Assembly (NCBI GenBank): GCA_018266435.1
Contig: JAFEAL010000014.1
Span: forward strand, 59,282-123,281
Direction: 5' to 3'
DNA from: Bacteroidota bacterium
GTDB lineage: Bacteria; Bacteroidota; Bacteroidia; Cytophagales; Cyclobacteriaceae
DNA: 64,000 nt
A program made the position numbers and the translations under genes. This document shows positions 24,751-34,551 of this stretch, in pieces. The first letter of the stretch is position 1; each line of letters begins with the position of its first letter. The notes below the pieces were generated by a model, which saw only the letters and a list, made by a program, of their open reading frames with translations, was not told where the DNA came from and ran no database searches.

Positions 24751-24849
24751 TTATTTCAAAAAGGCATTTAGTTGCTCATTGAACCACGCAGGGTCGTCAT
24801 AAAAAATAAAGTGCTTGGCCGTATCGGTAATCACCACGGCATATCCTAA
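24751..24849 (-). pseudogene. C-terminal remnant of an alpha/beta-hydrolase gene
   Basis: Read on the minus strand, 32 codons ending in TAA give a sequence that begins LGYAVVITDTAKHF and ends in WFNEQLNAFLK. This is the typical last helix-and-strand of an alpha/beta hydrolase, including the catalytic-His region (KHF). Upstream of it the frame runs directly into antisense LytTR sequence, so the rest of the gene is gone. It is a truncated remnant at a rearrangement junction. Confidence 0.6.
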
Positions 24850-25303
24850 TTTTGCCCTGCAAGGTTTTGAACTGGATGTGCTGGATTACTTAATCAAACC
24901 CTTTCCTTTTGAGCGATTGCTAAAGGCAGCTAACAAAGCACGGGATTTTTACCAGATGATAAACAAACCGGAAACACAAGCCTCTGATTTTTTCTTTGTT
25001 AAGTGCGAACACCGGTACGAAAAAATTTTGTTTAGAGAGGTGACGTTTGTTGAGGGTATGGAAAACTACGTAGTGATTCACACACTCACACAAAAATTTG
25101 TTACACTTATGCGAATGAAAACAATTGAAGACCTGCTGCCCGCAGCCAACTTTATCCGTACGCATAAGTCTTATATCGTGGCGATGAGCGCCATTACTTC
25201 AATTGACGGAAATGATTTGGTAGTAGCGGGCAAATACCTGCCGATGAGCCGTGAAAAAAAAACTGAGATTATGGAACTGTTGTTAAAACAAAAACGGACT
25301 TAA
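24827..25303 (+). pseudogene. 5'-truncated LytTR response regulator
   Basis: The frame holds the end of a receiver domain (TTAYPNFALQGFELDVLDYLIKPF, with the conserved KP) and a full LytTR DNA-binding domain (FFFVKCEHRYEKILFREVTFVEGMENYVVIHT ... FIRTHKSYIVAMSAITSIDGN). About the first 80 receiver residues, including the phosphorylated Asp, are missing. The open frame extends to a TTG at 24815, but those codons lie in antisense hydrolase sequence. No histidine kinase is adjacent. It is most likely a pseudogene. Expression as a bare DNA-binding domain cannot be excluded. Confidence 0.65.
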
Positions 25304-25373
25304 CACATTAGCCTGGCAGGCAACTCTAACCCAGGTATTTTGCTCAAATTTTCAAAAAAGAACAGCGCTCCGG

Positions 25374-26021
25374 TTAATACTTATTCTGCTCTTGCCTTTT
25401 CTTTTTCTTAAGGTCTTTGATAAATTTTACCCAGTTAAGCGGGTTGAGAAACGGATTGTAAAGCGGGTGAAATTTGTTGCCTAGCGAGTTGCTGTATTGA
25501 TCAATGTAATACCGGTAGTTGGCGTTGCCATCCATAGGCGTAGTGCGTACCATTAAAGCCAACAACTCAGAGTTCAGGTTTTTAGGATCAATACCTGTAT
25601 TATCCAGGGGCACATTGAGGGCCAGCACAGCTTCTTTAAAAAGTTCTTCGGTAGGCATGGTTACCACCACTTCTTTTAAGAACGTAACATCCGGGTTCAT
25701 TTCAAAAATCACCGAGGTAAACTCTTTTGCATCTTGCGGAACAATATAAGTTTGCTTTTTAAAGCCCACCGATGAGATTAAAACCGTGTCGCCAATCAAT
25801 ACCGGCATAGAGAAAAAACCGTTACCCAGCGAAGTGGTGCCACGGCCGGCCTGGGGTACATAAAAATTAACACCGGGCAAAAATGCTCCTGTGGTGTCAG
25901 TTACTAAACCCGATAGCTGCACCACCCGCCTGCGCGCTTGACCCGAAGCGTGATCACTAAAAAACAAGAGGCAAAGGCAAATAGCCGCAAGAATTAATAA
26001 ATGTTTCTTCACAAAGTTCAT
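25374..26021 (-). CDS. carboxypeptidase-regulatory-like domain protein, secreted
   Basis: A 215-residue periplasmic protein with signal peptide ending near DHASGQ. Residues 30-115 form a CarboxypepD_reg-like beta-sandwich (LSGLVTDTTGAFLPGVNFYVP, GTTSLGNGFFSMPVLIGDTVLISSVGFKK), as found at the start of TonB-dependent receptors, but no barrel follows. The C-terminal part is helical and ends in a basic stretch KDLKKKKRQEQNKY. The start at 26021 gives MNFVKKHLLIL. An ATG four codons earlier is also in frame. Confidence 0.8.
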   Translation of the reverse strand: MNFVKKHLLILAAICLCLLFFSDHASGQARRRVVQLSGLVTDTTGAFLPGVNFYVPQAGRGTTSLGNGFFSMPVLIGDTVLISSVGFKKQTYIVPQDAKEFTSVIFEMNPDVTFLKEVVVTMPTEELFKEAVLALNVPLDNTGIDPKNLNSELLALMVRTTPMDGNANYRYYIDQYSNSLGNKFHPLYNPFLNPLNWVKFIKDLKKKKRQEQNKY

Positions 26022-26149
26022 TGAGGTGGGCAAAGGTAAGGATTCAATTGAACAAAACTAAGGGAAGTTTTCCCTGAAATTAGATGCCGGGTGTTCTAAA
26101 AAAGTTTTAGTTTGATAACTTGCCGCTTGCCATTTGAAAAAATCATTTT

Positions 26150-26533
26150 ATGCGACTGAAACACTTCAACCTCGACCTGGGTGCTCAGATTTTTCTGGCG
26201 TGCAGCGATACTTCGCGCTTGCGCATTCTGCATTTGATTATGATGAATGGTGAAATGTGCATCACCGATTTGGAAAACATTTTAGAGTTTACACAAACCA
26301 AAACTTCAAGGCACTTGATCTATTTGAAAAACTCAGGAATACTCTCTTCACGAAAATTTAATCAATGGATGTTTTATCAGGTTAAAGACGAAGTAGTTGA
26401 TATCATGCAGCAGATTATGCAGTTTATAAAACGCGATCCGCAATTGCAGCGCGACCAATCCATTTTTCAAACCATGTACACCAACCGTGAGCTGACTTTG
26501 AATAAATTGAAAATGAAACCGTTGGGGTTTTAA
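26150..26533 (+). CDS. ArsR-family winged-helix transcriptional regulator
   Basis: A 127-residue DNA-binding protein. FLACSDTSRLRILHLIMMNGEMCITDLENIL, followed by the recognition helix FTQTKTSRHLIYLKNSGILSSRKFNQWMFYQV, is the ArsR helix-turn-helix and wing. Cysteines lie at about residues 18 and 43, but the classical CVC metal site is absent, so the signal is unknown. The gene precedes yjjG by 50 bases on the same strand. A link between the two is only positional. Confidence 0.85.
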   Translation: MRLKHFNLDLGAQIFLACSDTSRLRILHLIMMNGEMCITDLENILEFTQTKTSRHLIYLKNSGILSSRKFNQWMFYQVKDEVVDIMQQIMQFIKRDPQLQRDQSIFQTMYTNRELTLNKLKMKPLGF

Positions 26534-26583
26534 CTTTTGTTGCACGGAAATTTGAAACGAGTAGTAAAAAAATATTTTAAACG

Positions 26584-27276
26584 ATGAAATCTTATTCTTG
26601 CCTGCTGTTCGATCTTGACCATACCTTGTGGGATTATGAAACCAACTCACGCTTAACTCTGGTCGAGTTATTTAACCAGCATCAACTGACCGAAAAAGGC
26701 CTTTCAGAAAAAGAGTTTCTCGATACGTTTTATGTAGTTAATACTGAACTGTGGGATCAATACGACCGAGGTCAGCTTCACCGCGATGTCATTCGCAACG
26801 AACGTTTTCACCGTATTTTCCTTTCTCTGGGCTTAGATGATTATTCTTTGTCACTACAGCTCTCGGATGAGTACGTACACGAGTCGCCCAAAAAAGGCAA
26901 CCTGATGGAAGAATGCGCAGAAACGCTGGCATACCTGCACAACAAGTACCCAATGGTTATTGTAACCAATGGCTTTGAAGAAATCCAGTCCACCAAACTG
27001 CATTCATCCGGAATCCATCATTTTTTTAAAGACGTTGTTACTTCAGCCAAGGCAGGCTATAAAAAACCGGCCAAAGAAATTTTTGAATTTGCCCTGACAA
27101 AAAATAATTTTAAACCGCATGAAGCCATCATGATAGGCGATAACCTGCTGACAGATATAGCCGGAGCAACCAATGCAAAAGTGGATACGGTTTTCTTCAA
27201 TCCCAACAAAATAACTCATCAGGCTTTCGTAAATTTTGAAATCGAAAAACTCAACGAATTGAAAAAATTTCTGTAA
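26584..27276 (+). CDS. yjjG: YjjG-family noncanonical pyrimidine nucleotidase (HAD)
   Basis: A 230-residue HAD-superfamily phosphatase. The motifs are LFDLDHTLWDYETNS (D10 nucleophile, D12), VIVTNGFEEIQ, the lysine in AGYKKPAKEIF, and MIGDNLLTDIAGA. The WDYxxN context is characteristic of YjjG, which removes phosphate from noncanonical nucleoside monophosphates and so keeps damaged pyrimidines out of DNA. It is cytoplasmic and of normal length. Confidence 0.9.
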   Translation: MKSYSCLLFDLDHTLWDYETNSRLTLVELFNQHQLTEKGLSEKEFLDTFYVVNTELWDQYDRGQLHRDVIRNERFHRIFLSLGLDDYSLSLQLSDEYVHESPKKGNLMEECAETLAYLHNKYPMVIVTNGFEEIQSTKLHSSGIHHFFKDVVTSAKAGYKKPAKEIFEFALTKNNFKPHEAIMIGDNLLTDIAGATNAKVDTVFFNPNKITHQAFVNFEIEKLNELKKFL

Positions 27277-27349
27277 GGTATTTTACTACCTTTGGTGAGA
27301 ATCAGTTAATACTAAAATAATTCCATCATAAATCTTAACTATCCATTGT

Positions 27350-28981
27350 ATGTCCACCGGATTTTTTAAAGTACCCGTTCCTAAAAACGAACCTGTTTTA
27401 CAATACGCACCCGGCTCAAAAGAACGAGCTGCACTGAAAAAAGCACTGGAAGAAGCACGTGCCCACGAAGTTGATATACCCATGTATATCGGGGCAGATG
27501 AAGTGCGCACCGGAAACAAAAAGAAACTTTCTCCACCACACGATCATAAACACGTGCTCGGGCATTTTCACCAGGGAGACAAAAGCCATGTAGCGCAAGC
27601 CATTCAGGCAGCCATGGCCGCCAAAGAGCTGTGGAGCACCCTGAGCTGGGAAAACCGCGCCAGTATTTTTCTTAAAGCAGCCGATTTATTGGCCGGCCCA
27701 TACCGTTATAAAATCAACGCAGCAACTATGCTGGGACAATCGAAGAATGCTTTTCAGGCAGAGATTGATTCAGCCTGCGAGTTGATTGATTTCTTGCGCT
27801 TCAATGTGGCATTCATGAGCGAAATTTATAGTGATCAGCCCATCTCATCGCCCGGGGTTTGGAATAAGATTGAATACCGGCCGCTGGAAGGTTTTTGTTT
27901 TGCACTAACCCCCTTCAACTTCACGGCCATTGCCGGCAACTTACCCACCAGCATGGCCATGATGGGCAACACCGTGGTGTGGAAACCGAGCAACACACAG
28001 GTTTATGCGGCCCAGGTGATCATGCAGGTTTTGAAAGAAGCAGGCTTGCCCGATGGTGTGATCAACCTGATTTATGTAAGCGGCCCCGATGCTGCTGATG
28101 TAATTTTTTCACACAAAGATTTTGGAGGCATTCAATTCACCGGTAGCACGGGTGTCTTTAACGGCATGTGGAAAACCATCGGAGAAAATATAGCCAAGTA
28201 CAAATCGTATCCGCGCATCGTAGGCGAAACAGGAGGAAAGGATTTTGTAATTGCCCATAAGAGCGCTGATGCCCGGCAAGTAGCCACCGGCTTGGTGCGT
28301 GGTGCCTTTGAGTACCAGGGACAAAAATGCTCGGCTGCCTCACGAGCCTACATTCCCTCTAACCTTTGGGAAGAAGTGAAAAAAATTATGGTGGAAGAAC
28401 TGAAGAGCATCAAAATTGGTGGAGTAGAAGACTTTGGAAATTTTGTCAATGCCGTAATTGATGAAAAAGCGTTCGATTCTATTTCCGGGTATATCGAAAA
28501 GGCTAAACAAAACCCAATGAACGAGATCATTGCCGGAGGGAAACACGACAAATCAAAAGGATATTTTATCGAACCCACCGTGATCGTAACCAAAGACCCC
28601 TCATCGCTTACCATGTGTGAAGAAATTTTTGGCCCGGTACTTACCCTTTATGTGTACCATGCAGAAAATTTTGAGCAAACACTTGAGCTGGTTGATCAAA
28701 CATCACCTTACGCGCTGACCGGTTCGGTTTTTGCACGCGACCGTTTTGCCGTAGAACTTGCTACTAAAAAACTAACCAACAGTGCCGGTAATTTTTACAT
28801 CAATGATAAACCTACCGGAGCCGTAGTGGGGCAGCAGCCATTTGGAGGAGCCAGAGGATCAGGTACAAACGATAAAGCCGGGGCAAAGGTAAACTTGCTG
28901 CGCTGGGTATCGTTGCGCACCATCAAAGAGACGTTTGTTACACCTGTAAATTACAGGTATCCATTCCTGGATAAAGAGTAA
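27350..28981 (+). CDS. pruA: L-glutamate gamma-semialdehyde dehydrogenase (1-pyrroline-5-carboxylate dehydrogenase)
   Basis: A 543-residue NAD-dependent aldehyde dehydrogenase for the second step of proline catabolism. It has the general base E293 in VGETGGKDF, the nucleophile C327 in YQGQKCSAASRAY, FTGSTGVFNGMWK for NAD binding, and FGGARGSGTNDKAG near the C terminus. The last two match the stand-alone PruA type. A TACCTTTG box at 27287-27294 is a plausible -7 element, without a clear -33. Proline dehydrogenase is not in this window. Confidence 0.95.
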   Translation: MSTGFFKVPVPKNEPVLQYAPGSKERAALKKALEEARAHEVDIPMYIGADEVRTGNKKKLSPPHDHKHVLGHFHQGDKSHVAQAIQAAMAAKELWSTLSWENRASIFLKAADLLAGPYRYKINAATMLGQSKNAFQAEIDSACELIDFLRFNVAFMSEIYSDQPISSPGVWNKIEYRPLEGFCFALTPFNFTAIAGNLPTSMAMMGNTVVWKPSNTQVYAAQVIMQVLKEAGLPDGVINLIYVSGPDAADVIFSHKDFGGIQFTGSTGVFNGMWKTIGENIAKYKSYPRIVGETGGKDFVIAHKSADARQVATGLVRGAFEYQGQKCSAASRAYIPSNLWEEVKKIMVEELKSIKIGGVEDFGNFVNAVIDEKAFDSISGYIEKAKQNPMNEIIAGGKHDKSKGYFIEPTVIVTKDPSSLTMCEEIFGPVLTLYVYHAENFEQTLELVDQTSPYALTGSVFARDRFAVELATKKLTNSAGNFYINDKPTGAVVGQQPFGGARGSGTNDKAGAKVNLLRWVSLRTIKETFVTPVNYRYPFLDKE

Positions 28982-29024
28982 GAACAAATCAGATAATCTT
29001 TCCAAAAATAAGACACTAAATCCA

Positions 29025-31697
29025 TTGCGTACCGGTATTCTTTTTTTGGTTTTCATTTGGGCAGGCGAGTATATGGCCCTGAGTCAATCTTTTAAAATAG
29101 ATAGCCTTCAGGAGATACTGAAAAAAAGCAAAGGAAAGGAACGGGTGAATGTACTGATTGAACTGGCTGATGAATTGTCTTCATTTGATTACAGCAGATC
29201 GGCAGATGCAACCAAAGATGCGTATGGCCTTGCCAAACAATTGCAATATGTAGAAGGAATGGCAAAGGCCGATTTAATTTTCGGAACCATCGAACTTGCC
29301 AAAAATAACACTGTTCTGGCCACAAAATCATTTCGCGAATGCCTGTCGCTTAGCGAGCAATCAGCCAACAAAAACCTGAAGGAGATAGCCCTTATTTACA
29401 TTGGTTTATCTTATCGGTTAACAGATCTCCCCGATTCAGCTGAAGTGTATTATGCCAGGGCTTATCAAATATTGAAAGACAGTACAAGCCCGAAGCACCT
29501 TTCTATTTTGTATCTCGTTAGGGCCAAGCAGTATACATTGCAAAGCAACAGGCCTCAACAACTGCAATACTTGCAACGCAGTTGGGAAATAGCAAAACGA
29601 TTAAACGACATACGCTTATGGACACAGATCGGGCGCGATCTGGCAGTGTTTTATACCGAGCAGGGAGATTATGCAAAAACAATTTCCATTTTGGATAACG
29701 TACAGTCTGCTTTGAGACAAGACACCATCAACAACGAAGAGATCAGCCTTATTAATAAAGAACGTGCAATAGTCTATGCAAATACCGGCAACTACATTAA
29801 AGCTTTATACTTATTTAACAAAACGAAAAAATATTATGAACAAAACCCATTTAAACTTGAGCTGGTCAATTTATTTACCGACATGGGTATGTTGCTGTCT
29901 GACATGAGTAATTATGAAATCAGCTTAAAATATTTTTTAAAAGGTATAAGTATTGCCGAGGAGCAACACTTTTATTCTAAATCCGCTCTGCTGTATGCCC
30001 GTATTGCATGGACCTACTACCTGATGGAGCAAGATCAACTTTCTACCAATTTTTGTTTTAAAGCGCTAAAAGCAGCTGAAGGAAAATACCTCAAAGAAGA
30101 AGCTTCAGCCCTCAATGTGCTGGGTTTGCTGGCTACACGAAAAAAAGAATATAAACCAGCATTGAATTACCTGGAGCGTGCACTGGCCATTCGTCAAAAA
30201 AATAATTTTCAGGCAGCCACCGCCAGCACGCTTTTAAATATCGGGATACTGTACGAGCAGATGGGTGATTTTAAAAATGCTGAGAAGTATGACCTAGAAA
30301 GTTTAAAAATCGATGAGAAACTCAATTTTGCGGTTGACCTCAGCTATTCTTACCAAAGCTTAGGGCAGCTGTACACAAAAATGAAAAAATATGACAAGGC
30401 CCAATATTTTTTGAATGAGGCTGAATCACTGGCAAAAAAAATTAACGCCCTGGATATTGTGCGCGATGTCTATAAAAATAAAAGAGACTTACTGAGCGCA
30501 CAAGCCCGTTATGCCGATGCCCTCCACTATTCTATTTTGCACATCACCCTTCACGACTCACTTTTCAACAAAAATGTATTCAACCGCATGGTGGCCATGC
30601 AATATGATTTTGAACTGGAGCAAAAAGACAAAGAGATTACATTTTTAAGTCAGCAACAAAAACTGCAACAGGCCGAACTGGAACTGCAACACGCGCAGAT
30701 CAGGCAGCAACGGTTTGTGATTGAGGTTGGCCTGATTATTTTTGTCAGCTTGTCTTTACTGGCCGGAACAATTTATTTGTATTACCGGAAGGTAAAAAAG
30801 CTGAACCTCGAAATACAAGAACAAAACGAAGAGATTACCACCCAGTCAGAAGAACTGATAGAAACCAATGAAACATTAAGCAAGCTGAACCAAGCCATCT
30901 CAGAACAGAAAGAAGAGATACAGGCGCAAGCCGAAGAACTTACCGAGAGCAACCAAACCATATCACAGATAAACGTAGGACTGGAAGAAAAAGTAAAAGA
31001 ACGGACGGCCAAGTTAAAAGCAGCCTATAACGAATTGGATACTTTCTTTTACCGCTCATCGCACGATTTCCGCAGGCCACTCACCACCTTTATGGGGCTG
31101 GCTGAGGTAGCCAATGTTACACTAAAAGATCAGCCCCAGGCGCTTGAATTGTTTGATAAAGTAAACGAGACAGCCCGAAACCTCGACAAGATGTTATTGA
31201 AGCTTCAGTCGGTGAGTGTTGCCGGCCTGCAGGAACAGGTGTTTATGGAAGTAAACGTAGAGCAAATTTTTCAGCGTGAACTCGACAATTTTCGAGATGA
31301 AATATTAGAAAACCACATTCAGGTTATGACTGACATAAAGATTAACCGCCCGTTGGTTTCTTATCCGGTACTGATCAAATACATTATCCAAAACCTGACT
31401 GAAAATTCTGTTTTGTTTTGCGGAACGCATGAGCCGTATGTTAAGTTTTGCGCCTATCAAACCCTCGATGAAACTGTACTTGAAGTGCAAGACAACGGGC
31501 AGGGCATTGAGCGGACTTACCTAAACCGGGTATTTGATATGTATTTTAGAGCCAATGAAAAAAGCAAGGGCAATGGGTTAGGGCTTTACATAGTAAAAAA
31601 AATGGCCGATAAACTAGGAGGCCGGGTAGAGCTAAAGAGCGACTTGGGCCAGGGCACCTTGGTGAAAGTATTTTTGCCGGATGGAGTTATCGGATAA
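29025..31697 (+). CDS. TPR-sensor transmembrane histidine kinase (paralogue 1)
   Basis: An 890-residue orphan kinase. It begins at a TTG that supplies a signal peptide (RTGILFLVFIWAGEYMALSQS). A first in-frame ATG at 29073 would remove that peptide. A periplasmic TPR array follows to about 520, then a coiled coil, one membrane helix near 565-587 and a long Glu/Gln coiled coil with repeated EEL motifs. The HisKA-like box SSHDFRRPLTTFMG has H680. The HATPase domain has an N box (NLTENS), DNGQGIE and NGLGLYIVKKM. No receiver domain or response-regulator gene is adjacent. It is paralogous to the next gene. Confidence 0.9.
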   Translation: MRTGILFLVFIWAGEYMALSQSFKIDSLQEILKKSKGKERVNVLIELADELSSFDYSRSADATKDAYGLAKQLQYVEGMAKADLIFGTIELAKNNTVLATKSFRECLSLSEQSANKNLKEIALIYIGLSYRLTDLPDSAEVYYARAYQILKDSTSPKHLSILYLVRAKQYTLQSNRPQQLQYLQRSWEIAKRLNDIRLWTQIGRDLAVFYTEQGDYAKTISILDNVQSALRQDTINNEEISLINKERAIVYANTGNYIKALYLFNKTKKYYEQNPFKLELVNLFTDMGMLLSDMSNYEISLKYFLKGISIAEEQHFYSKSALLYARIAWTYYLMEQDQLSTNFCFKALKAAEGKYLKEEASALNVLGLLATRKKEYKPALNYLERALAIRQKNNFQAATASTLLNIGILYEQMGDFKNAEKYDLESLKIDEKLNFAVDLSYSYQSLGQLYTKMKKYDKAQYFLNEAESLAKKINALDIVRDVYKNKRDLLSAQARYADALHYSILHITLHDSLFNKNVFNRMVAMQYDFELEQKDKEITFLSQQQKLQQAELELQHAQIRQQRFVIEVGLIIFVSLSLLAGTIYLYYRKVKKLNLEIQEQNEEITTQSEELIETNETLSKLNQAISEQKEEIQAQAEELTESNQTISQINVGLEEKVKERTAKLKAAYNELDTFFYRSSHDFRRPLTTFMGLAEVANVTLKDQPQALELFDKVNETARNLDKMLLKLQSVSVAGLQEQVFMEVNVEQIFQRELDNFRDEILENHIQVMTDIKINRPLVSYPVLIKYIIQNLTENSVLFCGTHEPYVKFCAYQTLDETVLEVQDNGQGIERTYLNRVFDMYFRANEKSKGNGLGLYIVKKMADKLGGRVELKSDLGQGTLVKVFLPDGVIG

Positions 31698-31878
31698 TGC
31701 CAGCCACAATAACCTTGGCAATCATACGATTGCCGGAGTGCCGCCAAAGCCATAGAAATAATTATATCCCGGCAAAAAATTTCACGTTTCCATCATAAAA
31801 AAGACCTTACCGTAAGAATAGTTTCAGTTTCTTAGCAATAGTTATTTTTAATACATTGCCGAGAACAACTTTTTTATT

Positions 31879-34533
31879 TTGCGTACAGCAGGGCTTATCA
31901 TTTGTATTTTTTGTGTGGGGTTGGCAGCAAGCGCTCAGTCACCGGTTATTGACAACATCCGCCAACAGTTGGCAGGCAGCAGCGGAAAACCGCGTGTAGA
32001 TTTGCTAAACACGTACGGCTACATCAGGTTTTCTTATGATTATGTTGAGGCCAAAGCCCTGCTGGATGAAGCGTATCGCTTAGCCACAGAGTTGCATTAC
32101 GAAAAAGGTATAGCCGAGGCCTTGTTGCACAAAGGATTAATTGAATATTCCATCGGCAATGATTCGCTTGCACAAGTCTATTATAATACAGGGCTACACC
32201 ATGCAGGTGATGATGCACACCTAAAGGGCAAACTTTTGCTGAACATAGGGCAAACGCGTTTTGACAAGGGCCAGTTGGATTCTGCCTCGGTGTATTACAA
32301 CCAATCATACCAATTACTCAAAGACAGTCTTGATCCTGAAGGATTATCCCTTTTGTACCTGAATATGGCCGAGTATAATCAACTACGAGGTGCCCCGTCT
32401 CGCCAGTTGGAGTGCTTGCTGCGAAGCTGGGAGATTAGGAAAAAATTACCCGAAAAACACCCGCAGGTGTGGGCGGGCAGCGCGTTGGCATCTTATTACA
32501 TTGGCAGGGGAGATTTTAAAATAGCACAAAATTATATTGATCAATCTCTGGCGGCACTCGGAAAAGACACGGTTAATAATGAAGAAATGAGCCTGGTTAA
32601 TAAATACAATGCAATCATTCAGGCCAGCATCGGCAACCACACCCAGGCACTTAGTTTGTTTGCTAAAGCCAGAAAATTTTATGAACAGAATCCATATCCC
32701 TGGAACCTGGCCACAATGTTAATGGAAATTGGCTATGTGCAATCTCAAGCTGCCAACTACGAGACCGGCCTAAAATATTATTTTCAGGCATTGAAGCTTG
32801 CTGAAAAAAATCACTATGAAGTGCTCGTGGCCAAGCTGCACTTTCGCGTGGCCCGGGTGTATTATTTTTTAGATCAAATTGAGTTAGCAGAAGAACTGGC
32901 CAATAAGTCATTGGATTATTTTACTGCACATCAACTTGAGTTGGAAATAGCTTCAGCCGATAACCTGTTAGGTTCTGTGTACACAAACAAAGGTCAGTAT
33001 AAATTGGCCCTTGCTCATTATCATAATGCATTAGCTCTGCGCAAAAAACACGACACAGAAATTGGCATAGCCGGTATATTGGGTAACCTCAGTGAGTTTT
33101 ATGAAAAAACAAACAACTTTAAGAAATCCGAAGAATTTGGATTGCAAGCCCTGGAAGTGGCCGAACGGGCAGATTACGCCTTAGGAAAATGCTACTCATA
33201 CCAGGCGTTGGGTCAGCTCTACCTGCGCATGAAAAATTATGCCAAAGCCCACTATTTTTTAGACAAGGGAGAAGCGTTTGCAAAAAAAATTCACTATTTC
33301 GATGTTCTCGTTTTTATTTATCAGAACAAAAGCAATTTGTGGAAAGAGTTGTCTGACTATAAAAAAGCTTTAGCCTACTCAGATAAATACCAGTCGCTCA
33401 AAGATTCGTTGCTGAATAAAAATGTCAGCAACCGCATTTTGTCTATGCAATATGATTTTGAATTAGATCGCAGAGATACTCAGATAAAAGAGTTAAGTCA
33501 GCAGCATAAACTGCAACAGGCCGAACTAGAACTGCAACACGCGCAGATCAGGCAGCAACGGTTTGTAATCGGGGTTGGCCTGATCATTTTTGCCAGCTTG
33601 TGTGTCATTGCCGGCATGATTTATTTTTATTACCGAAAAGTGAAAAAGCTAAACCGCGAAATACAAGAGCAGAACGAAGAAATTACCACCCAGTCGGAAG
33701 AACTACGCGAAGCCAATGAAACATTGAGCAAACTGAACCGGGCCATCTCAGAACAGAAAGAAGAAATACAAGCACAAGCCGAAGAACTGACCGAAAGCTA
33801 CCAGACTATCACTCGCATAAACGTAGACCTGGAAGAAAAAGTAAATGAACGCACAGCCGAGCTAAAGACAGCCTACAATGAACTAGATACTTTCTTTTAC
33901 CGCTCATCGCACGATTTTCGCAGGCCGCTTACCACCTTTATGGGGCTGAACGAAGTAGCCAAAATAATGCTCAAAGATCCGGCTGCTCTTGAATTATTTG
34001 CCAAAGTAAACGATACCGCCCGTAATCTCGATAAGATGCTGACTAAACTGCAAACGGTTAGCCTGGCCGGCAATGAAGCATTGGTAAAAACAGAAATTCA
34101 TTTTAAAAACTTATTTGAAGAGGCGCTGCTGGCTATTCATGATGAGTTAGTAGAAAAAAAAATCAATGTTACCGTGCACGTTTTGCTGAGGCACCCATTC
34201 TATTCATACCTGTCTTTACTAAAAGCGATTGTACAAAACTTGCTGGAAAACGCTGTTTCATTTTCGGGAGTAATGAATCAGAAAATTCAATTGATAGTTT
34301 GTGAATATAACGGAGGTATTCAATTCATTGTAAAAGATAACGGCCAGGGCATTCATCCGGTTTATTTAACGCGTGTTTGGGAAATGTATTTTCGTGGAAA
34401 TGAACACAGCACCGGTAACGGCTTGGGGTTATACATCGTAAAAAAAATGACCGATAAACTAAAAGGGCAAACGGCCATAGAAAGCACAATACACGTAGGC
34501 ACAACCGTTACAATCACTTTGCCAAGGGCATAG
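31879..34533 (+). CDS. TPR-sensor transmembrane histidine kinase (paralogue 2)
   Basis: An 884-residue paralogue of the preceding kinase with the same plan: TTG start, signal peptide (RTAGLIICIFCVGLAASAQS), periplasmic TPRs, coiled coil, a membrane helix near 563-585, cytoplasmic EEL-rich coiled coil, SSHDFRRPLTTFMG with H678, and HATPase (NLLENAV, DNGQGIH, NGLGLYIVKKM). The TPR half is clearly diverged from paralogue 1. The stretch around the membrane helix is almost identical in DNA. It lies 181 bases after paralogue 1 and is probably a local duplication. Confidence 0.9.
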   Translation: MRTAGLIICIFCVGLAASAQSPVIDNIRQQLAGSSGKPRVDLLNTYGYIRFSYDYVEAKALLDEAYRLATELHYEKGIAEALLHKGLIEYSIGNDSLAQVYYNTGLHHAGDDAHLKGKLLLNIGQTRFDKGQLDSASVYYNQSYQLLKDSLDPEGLSLLYLNMAEYNQLRGAPSRQLECLLRSWEIRKKLPEKHPQVWAGSALASYYIGRGDFKIAQNYIDQSLAALGKDTVNNEEMSLVNKYNAIIQASIGNHTQALSLFAKARKFYEQNPYPWNLATMLMEIGYVQSQAANYETGLKYYFQALKLAEKNHYEVLVAKLHFRVARVYYFLDQIELAEELANKSLDYFTAHQLELEIASADNLLGSVYTNKGQYKLALAHYHNALALRKKHDTEIGIAGILGNLSEFYEKTNNFKKSEEFGLQALEVAERADYALGKCYSYQALGQLYLRMKNYAKAHYFLDKGEAFAKKIHYFDVLVFIYQNKSNLWKELSDYKKALAYSDKYQSLKDSLLNKNVSNRILSMQYDFELDRRDTQIKELSQQHKLQQAELELQHAQIRQQRFVIGVGLIIFASLCVIAGMIYFYYRKVKKLNREIQEQNEEITTQSEELREANETLSKLNRAISEQKEEIQAQAEELTESYQTITRINVDLEEKVNERTAELKTAYNELDTFFYRSSHDFRRPLTTFMGLNEVAKIMLKDPAALELFAKVNDTARNLDKMLTKLQTVSLAGNEALVKTEIHFKNLFEEALLAIHDELVEKKINVTVHVLLRHPFYSYLSLLKAIVQNLLENAVSFSGVMNQKIQLIVCEYNGGIQFIVKDNGQGIHPVYLTRVWEMYFRGNEHSTGNGLGLYIVKKMTDKLKGQTAIESTIHVGTTVTITLPRA

Positions 34534-34551
34534 CCTTACCCCTAACTCTAA

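Noticed and set aside
24815..24830. TTG as a true start for the LytTR protein
   Set aside because: The first codons lie in antisense hydrolase coding sequence, and the receiver domain is incomplete.
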